Part shown: positions 24,068-32,426 of the stretch, piece by piece
How positions within the stretch are numbered: position 1 is the first letter of the stretch
Layout: each line of letters starts with the position of its first letter
Assembly (NCBI GenBank): GCA_964503335.1
Contig: CAZCZZ010000040.1
Coordinates: 1-37,208 of the forward strand
DNA: 37,208 nt
From: CAZCZZ01 sp964503335
GTDB taxonomy: Bacteria; Verrucomicrobiota; Kiritimatiellia; CAIVKH01
Direction: 5' to 3'
The notes under the pieces: generated by a model
Told to the model about the DNA's origin: nothing
Seen by the model: only the letters and a program-made list of their open reading frames with translations
Databases searched by the model: none
Translations under genes and position numbers: made by a program

Positions 24068-25326
24068 AGGTCGGGTAGGGGTGAACGGCCGCAGGCGCGG
24101 TCCCAGGCGGCTTCGGCGAGGACCGCGTCACGCGACGTGGTCAGCATGGACTTACGCGCAGAGATCAGGTCGTTCTCGATGACGTCCCAATCTTCAAAGG
24201 AGAGCAGGCCGCCGGTGTACTGGTTGCGGCCGATTTCCGCGCGCAATTCGGCGGCGTCGAGGAATGCGCGCTGGACGGCGACGCGTTCCACGGCGTCTTT
24301 TAAGGCGGACCACGTGGATTCAAGATTCAGGATCAACTCATTCGCCGTCTTGCGCAGCTCCGCTTCCTGGCGACGCACCTCGGCCTTCGCCGCATTGACC
24401 CGGTTGAAGTCGCGGCGCGCATCGAAGAACGAGAAGCCGAGCGAAAGTCCCACGGACCACGAGTTGTCCTCGGGCCGCCAGTCATCGCCGCTCCGCGCGA
24501 CGGAAGCGAAGCCGCCGATTTCGGGATAGAAGGGACTGTTCGCAACCGTGACTTGCGCTTCCGCGCTGCGGATCGATTCGAGCGCCTTGCGGTACTCGGG
24601 CGTGTCGAACATGAGGCGACGGAATTCGGGGGCATCACCCGAGACGGTGGCAACAAGGCTTCCGGTTGCGATCAGGACATCGAACATGCTGCGACCCATC
24701 GCGCCTGCGAGATCGCGCTGGGCGACGCGGTTGTCGCGTCGTGCCGCCTCGACTTCAAAGAGTGCCTGCTTGTAATTGGCTTGGCTCAGCAAATGGGAGC
24801 CCTTGTGCTCCTTGCCGGTCTGGAAGCGAAGGGCCACCAGGTCGGCGTTCTGACCGCGGCGCTCCGCCGTGACCCGTGCAAGGTCCAGCTGCTCCTGCGT
24901 GAAGAGCAGCACGGCAAAGGCCCGCCGTACGGCCTCGCCGGATTCTGCCCTGGCCACCTGGTAATCAGCCTCTGCAATGATTTCCTGCGATCTCGCCTGA
25001 CGAACGCTGGCTTTGAGGGAGTGCCCCGAGAAGAACGTGTGGTCCAGGTTCAGGCCGACACTGCTCTGATCCTGGTCGGATTCGGAGTCATCAGTGCCCG
25101 ACCGGCTGAAGCGACCGCTGCCCGAAATGGATGGCAGAAGCGCGCCCTCACTGACCTTCACATTGAACTCTGCGCTCTTGAGCGCTTCGAACGACGATTC
25201 AACCGAGGGACTCGCCTCCGCCGCAGCCTTGAGGCATTGCTCCAGGGAAAGCTGCTCCTCCGTCTCCGCGCTCGCGCGGGACAAGGCCAGGAACACCAAC
25301 AAAAATGGTATAAAGTTCTTCACCAT
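24064..25326 (-). CDS. TolC-family outer membrane efflux protein
   Basis: A 420-residue outer-membrane channel subunit with a signal peptide (1-20, ending SRASA). It has the two-fold repeat of long helices of the OEP family; SLEQCLKAAAEASPSVESSFEALKSAE opens the first and DTPEYRKALESIRSAEAQVTVANSPFYPEIGGFAS the second. TolC trimers form the exit duct for tripartite pumps, here presumably MacAB. The ATG begins three bases after the SBP stop, and the gene overlaps macA by four bases. Beta strands such as SFSFFDARRD are present as expected. Confidence 0.88.
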   Translation of the reverse strand: MVKNFIPFLLVFLALSRASAETEEQLSLEQCLKAAAEASPSVESSFEALKSAEFNVKVSEGALLPSISGSGRFSRSGTDDSESDQDQSSVGLNLDHTFFSGHSLKASVRQARSQEIIAEADYQVARAESGEAVRRAFAVLLFTQEQLDLARVTAERRGQNADLVALRFQTGKEHKGSHLLSQANYKQALFEVEAARRDNRVAQRDLAGAMGRSMFDVLIATGSLVATVSGDAPEFRRLMFDTPEYRKALESIRSAEAQVTVANSPFYPEIGGFASVARSGDDWRPEDNSWSVGLSLGFSFFDARRDFNRVNAAKAEVRRQEAELRKTANELILNLESTWSALKDAVERVAVQRAFLDAAELRAEIGRNQYTGGLLSFEDWDVIENDLISARKSMLTTSRDAVLAEAAWDRACGRSPLPDL

Positions 25327-25329
25327 CCC

Positions 25330-26286
25330 TCACTTTGCTGAAAGAAACTCAGAGGTAAAGACATCTTCTGCACGCACGGTGCCTTTCGGGATCATGTCCA
25401 GTGACTCGATTTGACGGATCAGTTCGGTCCAGCGTTCAACGGACATGTGGCCGAGTTGCGACTCGTCGGCTAGTCCTTGCATAATCAGCGGCGCCATCGC
25501 TGCCGATCCGAAGTCCATGACGTCGGGGGTCATTTCGGGATTCAAGCCGCCGATCAGGGCGTCGGTCTTTGCCCTTTCCTTGAGGTAGTGGCGCCAGCCT
25601 TTCGCGCTCGCGTGAACGAGTTTCGCGACGACTTCGGGGCGGTCGCGGCGCATCGCGTCGGAGGTGATGAGCAGACTGGTGTAGGGATTGAAGCCGATGT
25701 CGGCGAGGAGCAGCGCGCGAACCTTGGCCCCTTCGCGTGAGGCGACGAAAGGTTCGCTGAAGACGTAGCCCTGCTGGGCGTAATCCTTCCGGGCGAGGAA
25801 TGCGGCGACGGAGCCGGAGTAGGGCACGACGGTGACGCCTTCAAGCGCGGCGTGCCGTTTGAGGTAGTGCGAGAACGCGCCCTTGGCGGACATCGCCAGG
25901 GTCACGTTGCGGAGGTCCTTGAGGTGCTCGATGCCCGACTCCTCATGCACCAAGATGCAGCGGGGACTTGTCTGCAGCGCGGCGAAGACCGCTACGACCG
26001 GCGCACCGGCGGCGCGACCAAACAGCAGGTTGTCGGCATTCTCCACGCCGAAGTCCACCTTGCCGGACGCGACCTGCGCAATGACAGGTACATCAGGTCC
26101 GCCGGGCAGGATCGTTACGTTGAGTCCCTCTTCGGCAAAGAAGCCTTCGACTTGCGCGGCATAGAAGCCAGCGTGTTCCATCTCGGGGAACCAGTTTAGA
26201 GCGACCGTGAGCGCCGCGGGATCGCTCTTCGACTTTGCGCATCCCATGGCGGAGAGGAGCACGCACAGCAGTGCGATAATCTTCAT
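25330..26286 (-). CDS. ABC transporter substrate-binding lipoprotein (NMT1/THI5-like)
   Basis: A 318-residue lipoprotein with signal peptide and lipobox S-A-M-G-C16. The mature protein starts with the NMT1/THI5-like pattern ALNWFPEMEHAGFYAAQVEGFFAEEGLNV, shared by binding proteins for pyrimidine thiamine precursors, riboflavin, sulfonates and nitriles. The substrate cannot be fixed from sequence: thiamine or flavin precursors are most like it, but no biosynthetic or riboswitch context supports a choice. It overlaps the permease gene by four bases and precedes tolC by three. Confidence 0.88.
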   Translation of the reverse strand: MKIIALLCVLLSAMGCAKSKSDPAALTVALNWFPEMEHAGFYAAQVEGFFAEEGLNVTILPGGPDVPVIAQVASGKVDFGVENADNLLFGRAAGAPVVAVFAALQTSPRCILVHEESGIEHLKDLRNVTLAMSAKGAFSHYLKRHAALEGVTVVPYSGSVAAFLARKDYAQQGYVFSEPFVASREGAKVRALLLADIGFNPYTSLLITSDAMRRDRPEVVAKLVHASAKGWRHYLKERAKTDALIGGLNPEMTPDVMDFGSAAMAPLIMQGLADESQLGHMSVERWTELIRQIESLDMIPKGTVRAEDVFTSEFLSAK

Positions 26287-27041
26287 GAGATCGGTTCCTT
26301 GTCTTGCCAGCGCGAAAGCACACGATCGCCGGCCCAGCCAACCGTCGTGAAGATGACCAGACCGAGGAAGGTGGACATGAAAATGGCCGCGAAGAGGAGG
26401 GCTGTCTTGAGTTGTCCGGATGAGAGGACGATGACGTAGCCGAGTCCGTGTTGCGACGCGCCATAGCCTGCGAAGAATTCACCGACGATGGCTCCGATGA
26501 CGGACAGTCCGCTCGAAATGCGCGCCCCCGCCACAACGTACGGCACGGCGTGGGGGATTTGAAGTTTCAACAGGGTTTGCACGCGCGTTGCGCGATAGAG
26601 CCGGAAAAGATCGCGTGACGCCGCGTCTACCTGCAGCAGGCCGGACGTGACGTTCGTGATGATGGGGAAAAGGCTGATCATGAACGACACCAGCACGACG
26701 CTGCGAAAACCTGTCCCGAACCAGAGGATGATCAACGGCGCGATGGCCACAATCGGGACGGTTTGCAGGAAGATCGCGTAGGGATAAAGGCCTCGGCGGA
26801 TAAGGCGCGATTGCGAGAACGCGAACGCGATCAGCACACCGACGACGAGGCTGGCGACAAAGCCGGCCAGCGCGGCCATGGCGGTCCGCCAGGTGCTGCC
26901 GATCAGGACGGAGGCTTGGTCAAGTCCCGCACGGGCGACATCGATCGGCCCCGGCAAGACATAAGGCGGGATGGAGAATGCGAGCACCGCCAGTTGCCAG
27001 ATCATCATGACAATGACGAAGGAAACGAGGGGCGGTATCAC
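26283..27041 (-). CDS. ABC transporter permease (SsuC/TauC/ThiX type)
   Basis: A 252-residue inner-membrane permease with about six helices. The EAA-loop segment (about 183-205, EFFAGYGASQHGLGYVI) contacts the ATPase. Family and size match permeases of nitrate/sulfonate/taurine and thiamine-precursor importers. It overlaps the ATPase and SBP genes by four bases each, so the three subunits are translationally coupled. Confidence 0.92.
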   Translation of the reverse strand: MIPPLVSFVIVMMIWQLAVLAFSIPPYVLPGPIDVARAGLDQASVLIGSTWRTAMAALAGFVASLVVGVLIAFAFSQSRLIRRGLYPYAIFLQTVPIVAIAPLIILWFGTGFRSVVLVSFMISLFPIITNVTSGLLQVDAASRDLFRLYRATRVQTLLKLQIPHAVPYVVAGARISSGLSVIGAIVGEFFAGYGASQHGLGYVIVLSSGQLKTALLFAAIFMSTFLGLVIFTTVGWAGDRVLSRWQDKEPIS

Positions 27042-27811
27042 GTCGACACCTCCCGCAGCTTCGCGCTGATCTCACCTGCAATCAGCGCAAACGCAGCGTC
27101 GGCACGCAAGTTGGGTGATCGCGGATACGGAAAAGGAATGTCGAACGTCGCTGCGATGTGACCGGGACGGCCCGACATCACGAGTACGCGCTGACTCAGG
27201 AACACGGCTTCGAACACGTTGTGCGTGATGAAGAGCGCGGTCCACGCGTCGCGGGTCCAGAGCGAAAGCAGGTCCTCGTTCAGCCGCTGGCGCGTGATTT
27301 CATCGAGAGCGCCGAACGGTTCATCGAGCAGCAGAAGGCCCGGCTTCGTGGCGAGAGCCCGGGCGAGGGCGACACGCATCTGCATGCCGCCGGATAGCTG
27401 GTGGGGGCGCGACGCGTCGAAGTCCTGAAGTCCCACGAGCCGGATCAACGTGTCGATGTGCCCGGCGGGCGGATACTGGGTGGCGTCGCCCAATTCGAAA
27501 GGCAGGGCGACATTGTCGCGCACCGTGCGCCATGGCAGGAGGGTGGGTGACTGAAAAACATAGCCGATCGGGAGGGGTTGCCCTCCGTCCTGTGTTGCGA
27601 TGCGGCATTCGCCTCCGGTCGGACGAAGCAGGCCGGCGATGAGCTTCAAGAGTGAGGATTTGCCGCAACCGGAGGGGCCGACGATGGAGACAAATTCGTG
27701 AGGGTTCAGCGAGAACTCAATCCCTTCCAAAGCGCGCAGGTCGTTCGGATAAACGAGCGACAGGTCACTGGCTCGAACGACAGCGGAGTCGGTTGTCGGT
27801 TGGATTTGCAC
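27038..27811 (-). CDS. ABC transporter ATP-binding protein (SsuB/TauB type)
   Basis: A 257-residue importer ATPase with Walker A GPSGCGKSS (45-53), Q-loop FQSPTLLPW (86-94), signature LSGGMQMR (139-146) and Walker B LLLLDEP (159-165). It energises the permease encoded downstream. The start is uncertain: GTG 27811 puts the N-terminus at a usual distance from the first strand, while ATG 27847 would add twelve residues and nearly touch the divergent transporter gene. Only about 38 bp then remain for promoters of both genes. It heads the six-gene operon ending with macB. Confidence 0.9.
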   Translation of the reverse strand: MQIQPTTDSAVVRASDLSLVYPNDLRALEGIEFSLNPHEFVSIVGPSGCGKSSLLKLIAGLLRPTGGECRIATQDGGQPLPIGYVFQSPTLLPWRTVRDNVALPFELGDATQYPPAGHIDTLIRLVGLQDFDASRPHQLSGGMQMRVALARALATKPGLLLLDEPFGALDEITRQRLNEDLLSLWTRDAWTALFITHNVFEAVFLSQRVLVMSGRPGHIAATFDIPFPYPRSPNLRADAAFALIAGEISAKLREVST

Positions 27812-27849
27812 GGCCCACAAGGTACCATGCGGCGGCCTTAATCTCATCC

Positions 27850-29073
27850 GTGAATGACATAGCTCTTGTTGTTTTTGTCCTGACCTATATCGGCGTCGCC
27901 CTCGGCGAAGTGCCGGGGTTGGCCATTGACCGGACCGGCATGGCGATGCTTGGCGCCATCGCGATGGTTGTGCTTGGCGTGGTCCCGATGCAGGAGGCGT
28001 TCCTTTCCGTCGATATCCCGACGATCCTCCTCCTGTACAGCCTGATGGTCGTTTCAGCGCAGTTTCGTCTAGGCGGCTTTTACACGCAGGTGGCGCTCTC
28101 CATTACCGCGCATCTTGAACGACCGCGACGTTTCATGGCGTCGATGATGCTGGTCAGCGCCGGACTTTCGGCGATCCTCGCGAACGATATCGTGTGCCTC
28201 GCGTTTACTCCCGTGCTCTGCGTCACGCTGCTCCGCGCGCGCTTGAATCCTGTCCCGTTCCTCCTCGGACTCGCCATCGCGAGCAATATCGGTTCTGCAG
28301 CGACCGTGATCGGGAACCCGCAGAACATGCTGATCGGTCAACTGGGGCAACTTCACTTCGGACGCTTTTTTGCGTGGTGCGTAGTGCCGTCCGTGCTTTC
28401 GCTGGGCGCGGCGTACTTGATCCTGATCGGACTGTATCGGAAAACGCTGGCGCAAACTGTGCCGGCTCCTGGAACTATGACCGAAGACTGGCCAGTCTAT
28501 GATCATCATCAAAGTCGGAAGGGCATGATTATCACAACGGCGATCATGGTTCTGTTCTTCACGCCGATTCCTCGAGAGCTAACGGCCATCGCTGGGGCGG
28601 GTCTGCTGCTGTGCAGTCGCCGGATGACGACGCGATCGCTGCTTGGTCATGTCGACTGGCATCTGATCACGCTGTTCTGCGCACTTTTCATGGTGGTCCA
28701 TGGGCTTGAGTCGGCGGGCTGGCCTGCTAGGGCGATGGAGGCCATGGCGACTTCGGGCGTTGATATGCGTCACCCGTGGGTGCTGACGGGCGTATCGGTC
28801 TTTCTGAGCAACATCGTCAGCAATGTTCCGGCGACGATGCTGCTCGTGAAATTCCTGGATCCTGCAGATCAGAAGCTCTGGTACATCCTCGCGCTCTCGA
28901 GCACCTTCGCGGGGAACCTGATTACCATCGGCAGCATCGCCAACTTGATCACGATGGAGCAGGCGAAGCCTTATGGTGTCGTGATCTCATTCCGTGAACA
29001 CGCGAGGGTGGGGGTGCCTGTCACGCTCGCCTCGATCGGGATACTTCTGATCTGGATTGCGGTCGCACCATGA
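27850..29073 (+). CDS. ArsB/NhaD-superfamily ion transporter
   Basis: A 407-residue membrane protein with about eleven helices. The pattern AGLSAILANDIVCLAFTPV (about 101-119) and the second-half equivalent FLSNIVSNVPATMLL are the paired re-entrant loops of the ion transporter superfamily that includes ArsB, NhaD and SLC13 carriers. The substrate, arsenite, sodium or a di-anion, is not determined; no arsenic genes are nearby. The start is probably GTG 27850 (VNDIALVVFVL); the frame is open further upstream but overlaps the divergent ABC gene. It overlaps lplA by four bases (ATGA). Confidence 0.85.
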   Translation: MNDIALVVFVLTYIGVALGEVPGLAIDRTGMAMLGAIAMVVLGVVPMQEAFLSVDIPTILLLYSLMVVSAQFRLGGFYTQVALSITAHLERPRRFMASMMLVSAGLSAILANDIVCLAFTPVLCVTLLRARLNPVPFLLGLAIASNIGSAATVIGNPQNMLIGQLGQLHFGRFFAWCVVPSVLSLGAAYLILIGLYRKTLAQTVPAPGTMTEDWPVYDHHQSRKGMIITTAIMVLFFTPIPRELTAIAGAGLLLCSRRMTTRSLLGHVDWHLITLFCALFMVVHGLESAGWPARAMEAMATSGVDMRHPWVLTGVSVFLSNIVSNVPATMLLVKFLDPADQKLWYILALSSTFAGNLITIGSIANLITMEQAKPYGVVISFREHARVGVPVTLASIGILLIWIAVAP

Positions 29074-29975
29074 ACGTTGTCACATCAACGTCTGATGATG
29101 TGTGGTTCAACCTCGCGCTTGAAGAGTCGTTGCTGGCGAAGGCGGCGACGACAGGTCCGATCCTGTACTTCTATGTAAACTCGCCGGCGATTGTCATCGG
29201 GAAGAATCAGAATCCCTGGCGCGAGTGCGACGTGGCGCGGCTGCCATCCCTCGGTGTTCGTTTTGCGCGACGCATTTCCGGCGGCGGTGCAGTCTTCCAT
29301 GACCGCGGCAATCTCAACTACGCCATCCTGATGCCGCGGACGATGTATCAGCAGGACCTCGTATTCGCCGCCGTGATCGAGGCGCTGGCGGCGCTGGGTG
29401 TGAATGCTGAACTCCGCCAGCGCACAAACTTGTACGCCGGTGACGTAAAAGTATCCGGTTCGGCCTTCTGCTTCCGGGGTGAATCGGCGCTGCATCACGG
29501 AACGATGCTCGTCGATTCGGATCTCACCTTGCTGGCTGAAGTCTTAAAGCCACCTGCGCTGAAACTTAGCGGACATGGCATTCCGTCGCGTCCGGCGGTG
29601 ACGAAGAACCTGTCCGCGATTTCACCCGACGTGACCATGGAACGGCTTCGGGCGAGTCTCTCCGAAGCGCTGGGCGCGGCCTTAAGGAGTCCACCTGTCG
29701 CTTGCGATGCGGATGCATCCGGTGTTCAGGTCGACGCAGCGCGTATCGCCGAGCACGCTTCATGGTCCTGGCAATTCGGTTTCACGCCGGCCTTCCGGGC
29801 CGAACTGCCGCTTCGCGAAGATGATTCCCTCGTGTGCGAGGTTGAAAACGGATTGCTTATTGAAGCCGCCGCGGGAATCCGGGATCTGCCGGAAATCGAG
29901 GGTGTACGCTTCTCCAAAGCGTTGCTTGCCAGTCGGTTAGGGCCCGACGCGGTGGCGAAATGGCCTGATTTCTAA
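29070..29975 (+). CDS. lplA: Lipoate-protein ligase A
   Basis: A 301-residue enzyme that activates free lipoate with ATP and attaches it to lysines of lipoyl domains (pyruvate and 2-oxoglutarate dehydrogenases, GcvH). The lipoate-binding motif RRISGGGAVFHDRGNLNY spans 67-84, and the catalytic lysine is K127 in YAGDVKVSGSAF. A C-terminal accessory domain (about 215-300) is present, so the protein resembles full-length E. coli LplA (337 residues). Co-transcribed with the upstream transporter gene through a four-base overlap. It is not adjacent to any lipoylated enzyme here. Confidence 0.93.
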   Translation: MNVVTSTSDDVWFNLALEESLLAKAATTGPILYFYVNSPAIVIGKNQNPWRECDVARLPSLGVRFARRISGGGAVFHDRGNLNYAILMPRTMYQQDLVFAAVIEALAALGVNAELRQRTNLYAGDVKVSGSAFCFRGESALHHGTMLVDSDLTLLAEVLKPPALKLSGHGIPSRPAVTKNLSAISPDVTMERLRASLSEALGAALRSPPVACDADASGVQVDAARIAEHASWSWQFGFTPAFRAELPLREDDSLVCEVENGLLIEAAAGIRDLPEIEGVRFSKALLASRLGPDAVAKWPDF

Positions 29976-30012
29976 GTCGGCGTGGCACATCATCTGCTTA
30001 CAAAAAGATGCG

Positions 30013-30843
30013 ATGACCGACCCAAATGCATACATCGAATTGCTGTCCAGTCGTCCCAATGCGGCGGAGATGATTCTTGCACCGGGATCCAAGCCAGTGC
30101 TCCGCGAATTCGGCATGACCTCCTTGATCGGCGCGACCACGCTGGCGCCCGCCGACGTGCAATCGATCCTCGAGACGCTGCAGTCGTTCGCCACATCGCT
30201 GCCGCACTCGCTAGGCCAGAGCGGCGTCTTCTATTTCGGGTTGGCGGGAAAGGGCCGGTTCCGTGTCGCCTATGTAACGCAACGCGGTTCGTATGCTGCT
30301 TGTCTCTCGCGCATTCCGCAAACGATCTGGCCGGTGACGGAACTTGTGGAAGATGAGGAAGAAGCTGCGGGTTGTACGCGCGAGTTGCTGTCCTTCGGTG
30401 GTGGGCTTCTTGTGATCACGGGCCCGAACGACATGCTTTCCAATACGTTTGCCTATTCGCTGCTCGGATTGTTGAACGACGAACGCAAGTGCATCATGTA
30501 CACGCTCGAGTCTTTCCTGACCCATGTCTTGAACCATCGATCAGCGGTGGTGCTTCAATCGGAATTGGGCGCGGACACGCAGACGCTGCGCGATGGAATC
30601 CTGTCGGGCCTCGCTATGGATCCCGACGTGTTCTATATGCGCGACGTCTCATCGGAGGAAGACCTTCGCCTCATCGTCAAGGCGGCGAAGTCCACCGTCC
30701 TGAAGATTATCACGGTGGCATCCTATGATCTGGAGACGCTTTTCCCGGGCGGAAAACTTCCGCTGGATGAACGCCACTTCCACGGCTACTGGCACGTGGA
30801 CCAATCATCGCCCGGTCGCGTCCGCCTGAACATGATGCGGTAG
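30013..30843 (+). CDS. Degenerate PilT-like pseudo-ATPase
   Basis: A 276-residue protein that aligns over its length with PilT. An N-terminal PAS-like part is recognisable by GKGRFRVAYVTQRGSYAACLSRIP (about 79-102), followed by a RecA-like part. All ATPase motifs are damaged: the Walker A position reads G137-P-N-D-M-L-S143-N-T145 (Ser for the essential Lys), the Asp box EDP is ESF (166-168), the Walker B E is D211, and the His box has no histidine. The fold core is kept, so it looks like a maintained, catalytically dead paralogue rather than a decaying gene. The intact pilT begins 14 bp downstream. A plausible role is a regulatory subunit of a PilT hexamer. Confidence 0.8.
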   Translation: MTDPNAYIELLSSRPNAAEMILAPGSKPVLREFGMTSLIGATTLAPADVQSILETLQSFATSLPHSLGQSGVFYFGLAGKGRFRVAYVTQRGSYAACLSRIPQTIWPVTELVEDEEEAAGCTRELLSFGGGLLVITGPNDMLSNTFAYSLLGLLNDERKCIMYTLESFLTHVLNHRSAVVLQSELGADTQTLRDGILSGLAMDPDVFYMRDVSSEEDLRLIVKAAKSTVLKIITVASYDLETLFPGGKLPLDERHFHGYWHVDQSSPGRVRLNMMR

Positions 30844-30857
30844 GAGTACACCCAGCT

Positions 30858-32354
30858 ATGCCACAGATTGATGCATTTCTCAGAACCATGGCTTCGCGCG
30901 AGGCGAGCGATCTTCATTTGACGTGTACCTTCCGTCCCTTCATCCGCGAGCATGGCGACATGGTCTCGCTGGAGGAGTACCCGGTCATCACGCCGGAAAA
31001 GATGAAGGAGATCATCGGCGAGATCATCCCGGAGCATAACCGGAGGCAGCACGCCGAAGATTGGGACACCGACTTTTCGTATCAGCTTGAAGGCGTGGGT
31101 CGCTTCCGCGTGAACGTCTTCAACGACCGCTTTGGACCCGGCTCGGTCCTTCGCTTGATTCCGTCGAAGATCCCGAACATGGAAGGGCTGGGACTGCCCA
31201 AAGCGCTGCGCGATTTCTGCTTCCTCTCCAAGGGCCTGATCCTGGTCACCGGCCCGACCGGCAGCGGCAAGTCCACGACGCTGGCCGCAATGATCGATTT
31301 CATCAACCGCACGCGCACGGAGCACATCATCACGATTGAGGACCCGATCGAATTCGTGCACGAGTCGAAGAAGTGCCTGATCAACCAGCGCGAGGTGCAT
31401 TCGCACACGAAGAGTTTCCCGAACGCCCTTCGCGCCGCGCTGCGCGAAGACCCGGACATCGTGCTTGTCGGCGAAATGCGCGACCTGGAAACCATCGAAA
31501 TCGCCATCGAAACCGCGGAAACCGGTCACCTGGTCTTTGCCACGGTACATACCAACAATGCCGCGTCGACTGTGGATCGTATCATCGACAAGTTCCCGAC
31601 CGACCGGCAGAACCAGATCCGCACGATGTTGGCGGAAACGCTGAAGGGAGTCGTCGCCCAGACGCTGTGCAAGAAGACGACCAAGGGTCGCGCTGCCGCA
31701 GTGGAAGTCCTCGTCGTGACGAACGCCGTGTCGAGCAACATCCGTGACGGCAAGACGCACATGATCCCGTCCGCGATGCAGATCGGCAAGAACGTCGGCA
31801 TGCAGCTCTTCAATGACGCGTTCATCAACCTCGTGAAGGATGGCGTTGTGTCGCCAAAAGAAGCGTACATGAAGGCCATCGACAAGGACGGCCTTGTGAA
31901 GAAGTTCCTCGATCTTGGAATTCCGTTCGATGTCGCGAGCTTGAACGACGACGCTGGAGGCGCGGCGTCAGGCGGGGCTTCGCCCGAGAAACTCAAGCAG
32001 CGCGAGACGATGATCGCGAGCCTAACGGAATCACTCAAGCGTACGCCCGACAGTCTCGATGCCCTGAACAATCTCGCGTGGCTGCTTTCGACGAGCATCT
32101 ACGACAAGCTCCGGAACGGAGCGGAGGCAGTGCGCCTGGCCGAGCGGGCCTACGCGCTGACCAAGGGACGGAATCCAGCCATCCTTGACACACTCAGTGC
32201 CACGTATGCGGAAGCCGGAAAGTTCGACAAGGCATTGGAATCCGCGAAGCGCGGTCTTGAACTGGCGAAAGCGATGAACGAAGTGCAGCTCGCCGAGCAC
32301 CTCAAGGTCCGGATTGGCCTCTACGAGAAGGGACAGCCGATCCGCGAGGAGTGA
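30858..32354 (+). CDS. pilT: Type IV pilus retraction ATPase PilT with C-terminal TPR extension
   Basis: A 498-residue protein. Residues 1 to about 360 are a complete PilT: PAS-like domain; Walker A GPTGSGKST (132-140); Asp box TIEDPIEF (159-166); Walker B DPDIVLVGEMRD (198-209); His box HLVFATVHTN (224-233). The AIRNLIREG helix appears as AVSSNIRDG (290-298). PilT hexamers disassemble pilin and pull the pilus back, powering twitching. After a Gly/Ala-rich linker (367-374) comes an extra 120 residues of tetratricopeptide-like repeats (about 385-490, LNNLAWLL and LDTLSATYAEAGKFDKAL), absent from usual PilT (about 345 residues). GGAG lies 11 bases before the ATG. Pilin and assembly genes are not in view. 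Confidence 0.95.
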   Translation: MPQIDAFLRTMASREASDLHLTCTFRPFIREHGDMVSLEEYPVITPEKMKEIIGEIIPEHNRRQHAEDWDTDFSYQLEGVGRFRVNVFNDRFGPGSVLRLIPSKIPNMEGLGLPKALRDFCFLSKGLILVTGPTGSGKSTTLAAMIDFINRTRTEHIITIEDPIEFVHESKKCLINQREVHSHTKSFPNALRAALREDPDIVLVGEMRDLETIEIAIETAETGHLVFATVHTNNAASTVDRIIDKFPTDRQNQIRTMLAETLKGVVAQTLCKKTTKGRAAAVEVLVVTNAVSSNIRDGKTHMIPSAMQIGKNVGMQLFNDAFINLVKDGVVSPKEAYMKAIDKDGLVKKFLDLGIPFDVASLNDDAGGAASGGASPEKLKQRETMIASLTESLKRTPDSLDALNNLAWLLSTSIYDKLRNGAEAVRLAERAYALTKGRNPAILDTLSATYAEAGKFDKALESAKRGLELAKAMNEVQLAEHLKVRIGLYEKGQPIREE

Positions 32355-32360
32355 TTGTTG

Positions 32361-32426
32361 GTAGGGACAGCACTCCGCTGCTGTCCGCGCAACGCTAACC
32401 GGTCGGGAACGGAGTCCCGACCCTAC
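32361..32426. repeat. REPIN-like element: GTAG-hairpin ... hairpin-CTAC
   Basis: GTAG (32361-32364) is followed by hairpin GGACAGCA-ctccgc-TGCTGTCC (32365-32386). After a 14-base spacer comes hairpin GGTCGGGA-acggag-TCCCGACC (32401-32422) and then CTAC (32423-32426). The two halves are inverted copies: read from each end, both give GTAG, an 8-bp stem and a six-base loop ctccg(c/t). The stems differ at several bases, but every difference is compensated, so the structure is conserved. This is the REPIN/BIME architecture. It sits between the convergent pilT and ROK genes and could also terminate transcription in both directions. Confidence 0.65.

Noticed and set aside
27812..27849. TPP or FMN riboswitch before the ABC importer operon
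   Set aside because: Only about 38 bp separate the two divergent starts, too short for a riboswitch, and no conserved core is seen.
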